Source: Natronospira bacteriovora
GTDB lineage: Bacteria; Pseudomonadota; Gammaproteobacteria; Natronospirales; Natronospiraceae
Length of the DNA stretch: 64,000 nt
Reading direction: 5' to 3'
Assembly (NCBI RefSeq): GCF_030848495.1
Contig: NZ_JAVDDT010000007.1
Span: 62,001 to 126,000 of the forward strand
Each line of letters starts with the position of its first letter. The stretch's first letter is position 1. Below, one piece after another: positions 27,655 through 36,086 of this stretch. A program made the translations under genes and the position numbers. A model generated the notes under the pieces. The model searched no databases. It was not told the DNA's origin and saw nothing but the letters and a program-made list of their open reading frames with translations.

Positions 27655-27668
27655 TTGATCCAGGACAA
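27655..27668 (+). promoter_or_regulatory. Possible degenerate FNR/ANR-type box
   Basis: TTGATCCAGGACAA matches TTGAT-N4-ATCAA at 8 of 10 positions, 66 bases before the DUF2946-like ATG. The -10 expected about 32 bases downstream is poor (ATTAAG), so the call is weak. Confidence 0.3.
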
Positions 27669-27733
27669 GGTTTAAGGCGTCCTTGATCATTAAGCTGATC
27701 ATCAGAAATTGCCACAGGTCTTTGAAACAGCCC

Positions 27734-28144
27734 ATGAGAACGGTTGCCTCACGCACTCTGCTATTGCTGTTGCTGAGCCTTTCGCTCGCAACGCGCGCCG
27801 TGGTGCCGCTGGGCTTCATGCCGGGGCAGGGAAGCTGGCTCGAGTTCTGTCCGGATCAGGGCTGGGATACCGCCTTTCTTGAACGTGTCCAGCAAGGGGA
27901 CGTTCACCCGGACCACGATCATCACCACCATCATGGCCATGGGCCTCACTCGGATCAGGCCGAGGCCACGGCTCCCCATTGCCCCTGGTCGCCGCTGGCC
28001 AGTGACTACGCCCTGATCGATACCGCGCTTGCAGCGCAGGCGCCTGATCTTCTCCCCATCCTCCGGCAATCCGAGGGGGCGGCCATCCCGGCGTCCATCG
28101 GCTTGCGCCTGCCGCCCGTTCGCGCACCACCCCACCGTCTCTGA
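27734..28144 (+). CDS. Histidine-rich exported protein (DUF2946-like)
   Basis: About 136 residues from the ATG at 27734. A TTG start at 27683 would add 17 residues before the signal sequence. The N-terminal hydrophobic segment TLLLLLLSLSLATRAVV is a signal peptide or anchor. PLGFMPG and the metal-binding-looking HPDHDHHHHHGHGPHSDQ are followed by CPWSPLASDYAL. DUF2946 proteins often adjoin TonB-dependent copper receptors, as here. A periplasmic copper-handling role is inferred. Confidence 0.72.
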   Translation: MRTVASRTLLLLLLSLSLATRAVVPLGFMPGQGSWLEFCPDQGWDTAFLERVQQGDVHPDHDHHHHHGHGPHSDQAEATAPHCPWSPLASDYALIDTALAAQAPDLLPILRQSEGAAIPASIGLRLPPVRAPPHRL

Positions 28145-28203
28145 CTCGAGATCAACCTGCCAACTGGCAGGACGCTATCAAGAATCCGACCAGAGGACGG
28201 AGC

Positions 28204-30237
28204 ATGAAGACCTATCTGATTGCCGCCCTGACGGGAGTGCTCGCCTGCGCCCCGGTCTGGGCAGAAACCCGGAATGAAACACCGCCCGAAGACAACGGCC
28301 ATGCCCATGATCACAGCCACATGCTGGCCCAGGCCGAAGCCATGCGACAGGCCCTGCGACTGGACACCATCGTGGTGACCGCGCCGGTGATGCTGGATCC
28401 CTATCGCCTTTTCATTGATCCCCGCCAGCCACAGGTGGGCATGCCGGCCCATGATGGCGGTGCCTATCTCAAGACCATCCCCGGCTTTTCACTCAGCCGC
28501 AAGGGCGGCACCAGTGGTGACCCTGCCCTGCGTGGTCTCGGTGGTTCACGGCTGAACATTCTGTTGGATGATGCCCAGATACTGGGTGGCTGCGGTGGAC
28601 GCATGGATCCGCCCACCGCCTATGTCTATCCCGAGGCCTATGAACGCATCGAGGTCATCAAGGGGCCCCAGTCGGTTCGCTATGGGGCGAGCAGTGCGGG
28701 GGTGGTGCGCTTCGAGCGTGAGCGCAGCCGTTTCCATGAAACCACCACCGAGGGTTATGCCGGCTTCACCGCGGGCAGCTTCGGGCGACGGGATTTCACC
28801 GCTGAGGTGACATCCGGTGGGCCGACAGGCTTTGCCCGTCTGATCGCCACCACCTCCACTCAGGATGACTATCGTGATGGCGATGGTGAGCAGGTGCATT
28901 CCGCCTATCAGCGCTGGAGCAACACCCTGGTACTGGGGTGGACCCCGGATAGCCTGACGCACGTGGAGTTCAGTCACGACCGCAGTGATGCCCAGGCGGC
29001 CTATGACGATCGCGGCATGGATGGCAGTCGCTTTGCGCGCAGCGGCTACAGCCTGCGTGCCTCCCGCCAGGACATCAACGGCTGGCTGGATGAACTGGAG
29101 GGGGTGCTGTTCCACAACGAAATTGATCACGTCATGGACAACTACACTCTGCGGGCACCGCCCATGATGCCCATGGTGAGTTACCCGGACCGCCGCACCC
29201 ACGGCCTGCGGGCAACGGCGACCGTGACCCCGGCCGAACGCTGGCAGATGGATCTGGGTGTCGACTGGATGGAGAACCGGCACCGGGGCAATCGCCTGAT
29301 GGGCTCGGATGCCTTCACCTTTCGCGATGTGCCGCGAGAGGACACGGCCGAGTTCCTCGACTACGGTGTGTTCCTGGAAGGCGAGCGCATGATCACGCCA
29401 CGCAGCCGTTTCAATATGGGCTTGCGCGCCGATCGCTCGCGGGCCACGGCCCTGGACGATGATGGCTTCGGCGGTGCAGAGCCGGGCAGTCGCGAGCAGT
29501 CGGATCAGCACAGTGCCTTTATCCGCTATAGCCAGGACATGGCCACGCGTCCCTTGACCCTGTTTGTGGGGCTGGGCCACGCCGAGCGTGCCCCGGATTT
29601 CTGGGAGCGTCGGCGGGTGTTCGACCTGGACGACGAGTCGCTTACCCAGCTGGATCTGGGCCTGCAATACCGGGGGAGCGCCGTGACGGTGAATGTGGCG
29701 CTCTTCTACGGGCTGATTCGGGATCACATTCTGATCATCGAGCCCGGCCGGGAAGACCGGGAGGCGCGCAATGTGGATGCCAGCACGCAGGGTGGCGAGC
29801 TGGATGTGGTGTATCGCCTGAGCGACCACTGGAAGTTCAACTCCAGTCTGGTGTGGTTGCGCAGCAGCAATGACAGCGATGACAGGGCGCTGGCTCAGAC
29901 GCCCCCTGGCGAGATCACCCTCGGCCTGGCCCACGAGAACGACCATTACTTCAGTGGTCTGCATCTTCGGGCCGTCGCCAAACAGGACCGCATTCACCCG
30001 GGCTACGGCACCATCTATGGTCTGGACAGTGAAGAAACCCCGGGCTTCGCGGTGTTGTCGGCCTATGCCGGTCGCCATCTCAGCGATGAGCTGCGTCTGA
30101 GTATCGGGGTCGACAATCTGCTGGATCGGGCCTACGCCGAGCATATTCAGCGGGGTGAGGCCGAGCTTGGTGCCCTGGAAGGGCGGATTCCCGAGCCGGG
30201 GCGGACCGTCTGGCTGCGTCTGGCCGCTTCATTCTGA
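28204..30237 (+). CDS. oprC: TonB-dependent copper receptor (OprC/NosA family)
   Basis: A 677-residue outer-membrane receptor. Signal peptide residues 1-20 (ending VWA), a His-rich N-terminus (HAHDHSHM), a plug domain with IPGFSLSRKGGTSGDPALRG and the copper-receptor hallmark ILGGCGGRMDPPTAYVYPE, then a 22-strand-type barrel ending WLRLAASF. In Pseudomonas stutzeri the homologue NosA supplies copper for nitrous oxide reductase. The nos genes start about 1.3 kb downstream, which fits the same role. Confidence 0.93.
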   Translation: MKTYLIAALTGVLACAPVWAETRNETPPEDNGHAHDHSHMLAQAEAMRQALRLDTIVVTAPVMLDPYRLFIDPRQPQVGMPAHDGGAYLKTIPGFSLSRKGGTSGDPALRGLGGSRLNILLDDAQILGGCGGRMDPPTAYVYPEAYERIEVIKGPQSVRYGASSAGVVRFERERSRFHETTTEGYAGFTAGSFGRRDFTAEVTSGGPTGFARLIATTSTQDDYRDGDGEQVHSAYQRWSNTLVLGWTPDSLTHVEFSHDRSDAQAAYDDRGMDGSRFARSGYSLRASRQDINGWLDELEGVLFHNEIDHVMDNYTLRAPPMMPMVSYPDRRTHGLRATATVTPAERWQMDLGVDWMENRHRGNRLMGSDAFTFRDVPREDTAEFLDYGVFLEGERMITPRSRFNMGLRADRSRATALDDDGFGGAEPGSREQSDQHSAFIRYSQDMATRPLTLFVGLGHAERAPDFWERRRVFDLDDESLTQLDLGLQYRGSAVTVNVALFYGLIRDHILIIEPGREDREARNVDASTQGGELDVVYRLSDHWKFNSSLVWLRSSNDSDDRALAQTPPGEITLGLAHENDHYFSGLHLRAVAKQDRIHPGYGTIYGLDSEETPGFAVLSAYAGRHLSDELRLSIGVDNLLDRAYAEHIQRGEAELGALEGRIPEPGRTVWLRLAASF

Positions 30238-30247
30238 GTGGATGGTC

Positions 30248-30286
30248 AGGACGCATCATCCGGATCATTGCCGGGTGATGCGTCCT
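30248..30286 (+). terminator. Long hairpin after the copper receptor gene
   Basis: AGGACGCATCA ... TGATGCGTCCT with inner CCGG pairs, 10 bases after the stop. The stem is almost perfect over 16 bp but lacks a T-run. Confidence 0.55.
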
Positions 30287-30289
30287 GAA

Positions 30290-30330
30290 TTGTCCTGGAT
30301 CAAGGCGCACGCCGTGTATTGCGCCACAAT
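30290..30330 (+). promoter_or_regulatory. Predicted FNR/ANR-type promoter of the hydrolase gene
   Basis: TTGTCCTGGATCAA (30290-30303; 8 of 10 matches to TTGAT-N4-ATCAA) lies 31 bases (centre to centre) upstream of CACAAT (30325-30330). That is the class II spacing also seen at 31491-31532 and 42670-42711. Confidence 0.5.
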
Positions 30331-30363
30331 GACGGCATCATCAACGGGCGAGGAGAGCGAGCC

Positions 30364-31044
30364 GTGTTTGAACAGCAGGATATGTCCACTATGGAGGTAT
30401 TCACTCGGCGAGAAGTGCAGGCGGCGACAATCTGGCTGCATGGCCTGGGTGTGAACGCCAGCGACCTGAACGCCGTGATCAAGAATCTGAGCCAGTCGCG
30501 AGAGATGGGGCTTCACTACCTGGCACCCAATGCCCCCATGCGGCGAATCAGTGTGGATGAAGAGCGTCCGGCTCGGGCCTGGTTCGATGTCCTGGGTCAG
30601 CCGGGGGAGGCGCCGGAAGATTGCGACGGAATTGAGGAAAGCGCCCGCTTTCTGGTGGATATCCTGCAGCGTGAAGCCGAGCGGGGCATTCCTTCCGGCA
30701 AGACCGTGCTGGCCGGGTTCTCACAGGGTGCTTCCATGGCGCTGCATGTTGGTCTGCGACACGAACAGCCGCTGGCCGGCATCATTGCCCTGTCCGGTGA
30801 GCTGGTGCTTGCCGATGAGCTGCCAGAGGCGGCCAGCTCGGCCAACGGGAACACGCCCATTCTCATGATGCATGGGCAGGATGACGAAGTGGTTCCGGTG
30901 GAAGCGGCCCGGCGCAGTCGTGATCACCTGCTCGCACTTGGGTATTCGGTCGAGTGGCAAGAGTACCCGGTCGGACACAGTCTGAGCCCGGAGCAGATCG
31001 AGCGGATCGATCAGTGGATGATGGATGTGTTGAGCGCCGACTGA
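30364..31044 (+). CDS. Alpha/beta hydrolase, carboxylesterase/phospholipase (EstB/YpfH) family
   Basis: 226 residues from a GTG at 30364, chosen because AGGAG is 8 bases upstream. A TTG at 30319 is the longer alternative. Catalytic triad: Ser in LAGFSQGASMAL, Asp in MHGQDDEVVP and His in PVGHSLSPEQ; IWLHGLGVNASDL forms the oxyanion region. A cytosolic serine esterase with unknown substrate. It sits between the copper receptor and the nos genes behind an FNR-type box. Confidence 0.9.
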   Translation: MFEQQDMSTMEVFTRREVQAATIWLHGLGVNASDLNAVIKNLSQSREMGLHYLAPNAPMRRISVDEERPARAWFDVLGQPGEAPEDCDGIEESARFLVDILQREAERGIPSGKTVLAGFSQGASMALHVGLRHEQPLAGIIALSGELVLADELPEAASSANGNTPILMMHGQDDEVVPVEAARRSRDHLLALGYSVEWQEYPVGHSLSPEQIERIDQWMMDVLSAD

Positions 31045-31051
31045 CTGCCTT

Positions 31052-31405
31052 TCAGTCCCCCTCCATTTCGCGGCTGGGCATGAGCCAGCTCTCGTCCGGT
31101 TCATGCCCGGCGGCGGTGGCCTCCTGATAGGCAATCAGGAAGTGATCAAGCACATCGTCAACGGCTTCGCGAACGCTGGCGTAGTCGTCCTTTTCCGTTA
31201 CATCCGGGCTGCCCATTCCGGGTGCCTGCAGGTAATGGCTTTGCTCGGTTTCGAAACGCGCATTCCCTGGGCCACCGTAGATACGAAGGTGAATCGTCTC
31301 CGGGATGCCGTCGAGTCGAAAGCGAAATTCCTCCACAAGCTGACGGGCGGCGACGATCCCGTCTCGTCTGAACCCTTCCAACCCACTGTCTTGCGTTCTG
31401 CTCAT
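31052..31405 (-). CDS. Conserved-looking hypothetical protein
   Basis: 117 residues, not recognised. AAGGAG lies 8 bases before the ATG, and codon usage resembles neighbouring genes, so it is likely real. Features: RDGIVAARQLVEEFRFRLDGIPETIHLRIYGG-like segment (possible beta-alpha domain), an acidic C-terminal half (DVTEKDDYASVREAVDDVLDHF) and no signal or membrane segment. It is convergent with the hydrolase (7-base gap) and divergent from the nos cytochrome. Confidence 0.65.
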   Translation of the reverse strand: MSRTQDSGLEGFRRDGIVAARQLVEEFRFRLDGIPETIHLRIYGGPGNARFETEQSHYLQAPGMGSPDVTEKDDYASVREAVDDVLDHFLIAYQEATAAGHEPDESWLMPSREMEGD

Positions 31406-31490
31406 GTGAATGACTCCTTCTGATGGGGGAGGCCGCAGATCACTGCTCCAGGCCCGGTTTCGAGTAAAGCACAGGGAATCAAGTCAAAAC

Positions 31491-31532
31491 TTGTTCCAGA
31501 TCAAGTACGGACCGGCGCGCTTGAACCACAAT
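31491..31532 (+). promoter_or_regulatory. FNR/DNR-type promoter of the nos cluster
   Basis: TTGTTCCAGATCAA (31491-31504) matches TTGAT-N4-ATCAA at 9 of 10 positions. CACAAT (31527-31532) is 32 bases downstream, centre to centre, as in class II FNR promoters. A start near 31539 would give a roughly 40-base leader to the cytochrome gene. Confidence 0.72.
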
Positions 31533-31579
31533 ATGCGTAACAAAGATGCGCAATAATTCAGTGGAGAGTATGCAACGTC

Positions 31580-31903
31580 ATGAAAAATCTCAATAAAACA
31601 ATTCCTCTCTTCTTCGCCGCCCTGTGTCTGGGTGCCACCGCCCACGCCGAGCCGGGCGACAAGGATCGTGGCGAGGCCCGGGCCGCTACCTGTGCAGGCT
31701 GTCACGGTCAGGGCGGGAACAGCAGCATCCCCAGCCTGTACCCGAGCATCGCCGGCATGCCGGCCGCGGAGATGGAGGCGGCGCTCAAGGCCTTCCGGGA
31801 CGGCGAACGGGATGATCCCCAGATGGCGCCCCAGGCCACACACCTGAGCGATCAGGATATCCGCGATCTTGCGGCCTATTACGAGGCCCAGGAACGGAAA
31901 TAG
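31580..31903 (+). CDS. Small class I cytochrome c of the nos cluster
   Basis: 107 residues: signal peptide ending GATAHA, then a single CAGCH haem c site (about residues 38-42) and the axial Met in DPQMAPQATHLSDQDI. A periplasmic c553-type electron carrier, first gene of the nos cluster and 26 bases before nosR; it may donate electrons to NosZ, as NosC-like cytochromes are proposed to do. Confidence 0.9.
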   Translation: MKNLNKTIPLFFAALCLGATAHAEPGDKDRGEARAATCAGCHGQGGNSSIPSLYPSIAGMPAAEMEAALKAFRDGERDDPQMAPQATHLSDQDIRDLAAYYEAQERK

Positions 31904-31929
31904 GGCTGTTCACTCACCTCCACCATCGA

Positions 31930-34092
31930 GTGCAGGGAATGTCACGAGTTGTCATTGCAATACTCTTGCTGCTTGCCGGTGCGCCGGCGGCTGCCTTTGA
32001 ACAGGTTCGGGAGGAAGGCCGCGAGGCCTTCTTCCCGGATGCGGATCGTTTCGAGGTGGTGGATGGCGAACCCCCGGTGGAAGTGGCGTGGCGTGGTGAC
32101 GACCGCATAGGCCTGATCTTCGAGACCAATGATGTCTCACCCATACCGGCCTATTCCGGCAAGCCCGTGAACATGTTCGTGGGCATGGATCTGTCCGGCA
32201 CGGTCACAGGCGTTCGTGTGCTTGATCATGAAGAGCCCATCATGCTCGTCGGGATCCCGGAACGCCGTCTTCAGGAGTTCGTTGACCAGTACGTGGGGCA
32301 GAGCATCCGTGACCGCGTTCGTGTCGGGCTCTCGGCTCGTCAGCGGGAAGGCTACAACTACGTTGATGCCGTCTCCGGCGCCACCGTGACCGTAGTGGTC
32401 ATGGGGGAGGCCATCATGCAGGCGGCCCGTCGGGTTGCCGTGGCCCAAGGGCTGGTGGATCCGGATGCGGTTGCCGTTGCGCCGCCGGCCACGGTCCGCA
32501 TGGATCGCTTCGAAACCAGAACCTGGCGTGAGCTACGTGAACTGGAGGCTATCGGTCGCCTGCACCTCGCCTGGGGTGAGGTCGATGAGGCCTTTGAAGG
32601 GACGGACGCCGAAGGTGTGGATACCGCGCCCGAAGGGCGCGAAGACGAGACCTTCATTGAGCTTTACGCAGCCTACCTTAATACACCCACAACCGGCCGC
32701 AATCTCCTGGGGCAGGCGGCCTATGACCGCCTCATGGACCGCCTTTCGGAGGGTGAACACGCCATTTATCTGATGGCAGACGGTCGATATTCCTTCAAGG
32801 GATCCGGTTTCGTGCGGGGTGGCATCTTCGACCGAATTCAGGTTCACCAGGGCGAGACGGCCATCCAGTTTCGCGATACCGATCTGGTGCGGGCTTCACG
32901 CCCGGAAGCAGAGGGCAGCCCCTCCTTCGTCGAGCGCGACATCTTCATCATCCGTTCCGAGCATGAATTCAACCCCGGCAAGCCCTGGGAGCTTGATCTG
33001 CTGGTTCGGCGCCAGGTGGGCGCACTGGAATCCGAGTTCGTGAATTTTCCGCTGGACATGAATCCGGTGGAGGCCTGGTTCGATTATCCCGAACCGCAAC
33101 GGAGCATTGCCGAGGAGAGCGATCGCCCATTGTGGGTCAGTGTCTGGGAGGATCGGGTTGTCCACATCGTGGTGCTGGGCGCAGGCCTGCTGCTGCTGAC
33201 GTTCATCCTCCTCTTTCAGGACTGGCTTGCCCGCCGACCGCGCCTGTTGCACCGCCTGCGTACCGGCTTCCTGATCTACACCGTGGTGTTCATCGGCTGG
33301 TATGCCCTGGCCCAGCTGTCGGTGGTCAATATATTCACCTTCAGTAACGCTCTGTTCACCGATTTCCAGTGGTCCACCTTCCTGATGGACCCCATGATGT
33401 TCATCATGTGGACCTTCGTCGCCGCCACACTCCTGCTGTGGGGCCGGGGTGTTTATTGCGGCTGGCTATGCCCCTTCGGTGCCATGCAGGAACTGATCAA
33501 TGAAGCCTCTCGCAAGCTCAAGATTCCCCAATGGGAGTTGCCCTTCTTCATTCATGAGCGCCTCTGGTCACTCAAGTACCTGATTCTGCTCCTTCTGTTC
33601 GGTATCTCACTGCATTCTCTCGCTACTGCAGAAGTTTATGCCGAGGTTGAGCCCTTCAAGACCGCGGTGACCATGCGCTGGCAGCGGGAATGGGGTTTCG
33701 TGCTCTACGCCGTCATCCTGCTGGCCATTTCCATCGTCAATCGTAAATTCTTCTGCCGCTACATGTGCCCCCTGGGTGCCGGCTTGGCCATCCCGGCCCG
33801 CCTGCGGCTGTTTGACTGGCTCAAGCGCCACAAGGAGTGCGGCTCCCCATGCCAGATCTGTGCCCATGAATGCGAAGTGCAGGCCATTCATCCGGACGGT
33901 CGTATCAATCCGAATGAATGTCATTACTGCCTGGATTGCCAGGTGACCTACTGGAATGACCAGAAATGTCCGCCCATGATCCTGCGCCGCAAGCGCAAGG
34001 AAAAGGCGGCCCGTGTTTCATCCGCCAGCAAGCCTACTGAAGTGCCTCTGAAGCGGATGGATATCAAGCCGGCCAAACCGGCCAAAACGTGA
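31930..34092 (+). CDS. nosR: NosR, membrane flavo-iron-sulfur protein for N2O reduction
   Basis: 720 residues. Signal peptide, then a periplasmic FMN-binding domain with the flavinylation motif DAVSGATVT (Thr as flavin attachment site), several membrane helices, a CGWLCPFGAMQEL polyferredoxin-like CxxxCP site and two C-terminal 4Fe-4S clusters (CGSPCQICAHEC, CHYCLDCQVTYW). Needed for nosZ expression and activity. The start is GTG at 31930 or ATG at 31939; neither has a good ribosome-binding site. No ApbE/NosX flavin transferase lies in the window. Confidence 0.96.
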   Translation: MQGMSRVVIAILLLLAGAPAAAFEQVREEGREAFFPDADRFEVVDGEPPVEVAWRGDDRIGLIFETNDVSPIPAYSGKPVNMFVGMDLSGTVTGVRVLDHEEPIMLVGIPERRLQEFVDQYVGQSIRDRVRVGLSARQREGYNYVDAVSGATVTVVVMGEAIMQAARRVAVAQGLVDPDAVAVAPPATVRMDRFETRTWRELRELEAIGRLHLAWGEVDEAFEGTDAEGVDTAPEGREDETFIELYAAYLNTPTTGRNLLGQAAYDRLMDRLSEGEHAIYLMADGRYSFKGSGFVRGGIFDRIQVHQGETAIQFRDTDLVRASRPEAEGSPSFVERDIFIIRSEHEFNPGKPWELDLLVRRQVGALESEFVNFPLDMNPVEAWFDYPEPQRSIAEESDRPLWVSVWEDRVVHIVVLGAGLLLLTFILLFQDWLARRPRLLHRLRTGFLIYTVVFIGWYALAQLSVVNIFTFSNALFTDFQWSTFLMDPMMFIMWTFVAATLLLWGRGVYCGWLCPFGAMQELINEASRKLKIPQWELPFFIHERLWSLKYLILLLLFGISLHSLATAEVYAEVEPFKTAVTMRWQREWGFVLYAVILLAISIVNRKFFCRYMCPLGAGLAIPARLRLFDWLKRHKECGSPCQICAHECEVQAIHPDGRINPNECHYCLDCQVTYWNDQKCPPMILRRKRKEKAARVSSASKPTEVPLKRMDIKPAKPAKT

Positions 34093-34113
34093 GTAGAACG
34101 GGAGAGTGAGCTC

Positions 34114-36030
34114 ATGCCTGATCGGAAGAAGGAAATCGACAAAGCGAAGGAGGAGGCGGTTGCCGAAAATCCCGGCCGCCGCAAGTTCCTGGGCGTAACG
34201 GCCACCGTGGGTGCCCTGGGCATGACCGGCGCCACGGGTGCCGGCCTGATGCTGGGTGGCAGCGGCAAGGCGGAAGCACGGAGCCGTGGCAATGGTGGAA
34301 ATGACATTCACGTGGCACCCGGTGAGCTGGATGAATACTACGGCTTCTGGAGTGGCGGCCACTCCGGCGAAGTCAGGGTCTACGGCGTGCCGTCCATGCG
34401 CGAGATCATGCGTATCCCGGTGTTCAACCACTGTTCCGCCTCGGGCTGGGGAATGACCGATGAATCGAAGCGGATCATGGGTGATTCCCACCGATTCACC
34501 AATGGCGACGCCCACCACCCTCATGTGAGCTATACGGATGGTAGCCACGATGGACGCTACCTGTTCATCAACGACAAGGCCAACACACGTGTGGCGCGCA
34601 TTCGTCTGGATGTGTTCAAGACCGACAAGATGGTCACGGTCCCCAACGCTCAGGCCATCCACGGACTTCGGCTGCAGAAGGCACCGAAGACCGGATATGT
34701 CTTCGCGAATGGCGAGTACATCATTCCGCAGCCGAACGATGGCCGTGATCTGAATGATCCGGAGAAGTACTGGACGCTCTGGTCGGCAATCGATGCGGAA
34801 AGCATGGAAGTGAAGTGGCAGGTCATGGTCGATGGCAACCTGGATAACATGGATGCAGACTATACCGGCAAGTATGCTGCCGCCACCTGCTACAACTCCG
34901 AAAAGGCAATCACGCTCGCCGGCAAGATGCGCGCAGAGCGGGATTGGGTGGTCGTGTTCAATATCGAGCGCATCGAGGCGGCCGTTCGCAATGGCAATTT
35001 CCGCACCATCGGTGACTCGGACGTGCCCGTGGTGGATGGCCGCAAGGGCTCTGAAGTGACCCGCTACATTCCGGTACCGAAGAACCCTCATGGTCTGAAC
35101 ACTTCCACCGACGGCAAGTACTTCATTGCGGCGGGCAAGTTGTCGCCCACCGTCACCATGATCCAGATCGACAAGCTGGATGACCTTTTCGCCGGAAACC
35201 TCTCGGACGAACGGGACGTGGTGGCCGCCGAGCCGGAGCTGGGCCTTGGGCCGCTGCACACCACCTTCGATGGCCGTGGCAATGCCTATACCACTCTCTT
35301 CCTGGATAGTCAGGTCGTGAAGTGGAACATGGATCGGGCGGTGCGCAACTACAACGGCGAAGATGTTGACTACATCATCCAGAAGCTGGACGTGCATTAT
35401 CAGCCGGGCCATAACCATGCAACCCTGGCAGAGTCCAAGGATGCCGATGGCAAGTGGCTGTTCTCGCTGAACAAGTTCTCCAAGGATCGCTTCCTGCCGG
35501 TGGGGCCGCTGCATGCGGAAAATGACCAGATGATCGACATCTCCGGTGACGAGATGAAGCTGGTCCACGACACTCCCACCTTCGCCGAGCCCCATGATGC
35601 GGTCATCATCCGGCGCGATCAGATCACCACGTCGCAGATCTGGCGGCGGGACGATCCCTACTTCGCTGAAACCATCGAGATGGCGAAGAAGGATGGTGTC
35701 AACGTGGATCGTGACAACAAGATCATTCGGGACGGCAACAAGGTGCGTGTCTACATGACCTCCATCGCCCCCAATTTCGGCATCACCGAGTTCAAGGTGA
35801 AGCAGGGTGATGAAGTCACTGTGGTGGTTACCAACCTGGATCGTATCGAGGACCTGAGCCACGGGTTCTGCCTGGTGGATCATGGCGTCAGCATGGAAGT
35901 CAGCCCACAGCAGACGGCCTCCATTACGTTCAAGGCGGATAAGCCTGGCGTCTTCTGGTACTACTGCAACTGGTTCTGCCACGCCCTGCACATGGAAATG
36001 GGCGGCCGGATGCTTGTCGAGAAGGCCTGA
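34114..36030 (+). CDS. nosZ: Nitrous oxide reductase NosZ, clade I (Tat-exported)
   Basis: Reduces N2O to N2 in the periplasm. 638 residues with a twin-arginine signal (GRRKFLG, about residues 20-27), a seven-bladed propeller carrying CuZ histidines (DAHHPHVS, about 131-138; [40 protein letters not shown]) and a C-terminal cupredoxin with the CuA motif [12 protein letters not shown] (Cys618, Cys622, His626, Met629). The Tat signal marks clade I. The tatA at 39.7 kb and nosDFYL maturation genes support it. Confidence 0.98.
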   Translation: MPDRKKEIDKAKEEAVAENPGRRKFLGVTATVGALGMTGATGAGLMLGGSGKAEARSRGNGGNDIHVAPGELDEYYGFWSGGHSGEVRVYGVPSMREIMRIPVFNHCSASGWGMTDESKRIMGDSHRFTNGDAHHPHVSYTDGSHDGRYLFINDKANTRVARIRLDVFKTDKMVTVPNAQAIHGLRLQKAPKTGYVFANGEYIIPQPNDGRDLNDPEKYWTLWSAIDAESMEVKWQVMVDGNLDNMDADYTGKYAAATCYNSEKAITLAGKMRAERDWVVVFNIERIEAAVRNGNFRTIGDSDVPVVDGRKGSEVTRYIPVPKNPHGLNTSTDGKYFIAAGKLSPTVTMIQIDKLDDLFAGNLSDERDVVAAEPELGLGPLHTTFDGRGNAYTTLFLDSQVVKWNMDRAVRNYNGEDVDYIIQKLDVHYQPGHNHATLAESKDADGKWLFSLNKFSKDRFLPVGPLHAENDQMIDISGDEMKLVHDTPTFAEPHDAVIIRRDQITTSQIWRRDDPYFAETIEMAKKDGVNVDRDNKIIRDGNKVRVYMTSIAPNFGITEFKVKQGDEVTVVVTNLDRIEDLSHGFCLVDHGVSMEVSPQQTASITFKADKPGVFWYYCNWFCHALHMEMGGRMLVEKA

Positions 36031-36086
36031 AGTACATCGCGCCGCGGAGGGCAGGGATGCCCTCCGCTCGCATGAGATGGATTGAA

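Noticed and set aside
34018-35991. 657-residue open frame on the minus strand opposite nosZ
   Set aside because: It is a complete shadow of nosZ; GC-rich third positions remove stop codons from the opposite strand. No family signature, and nosZ is certain.
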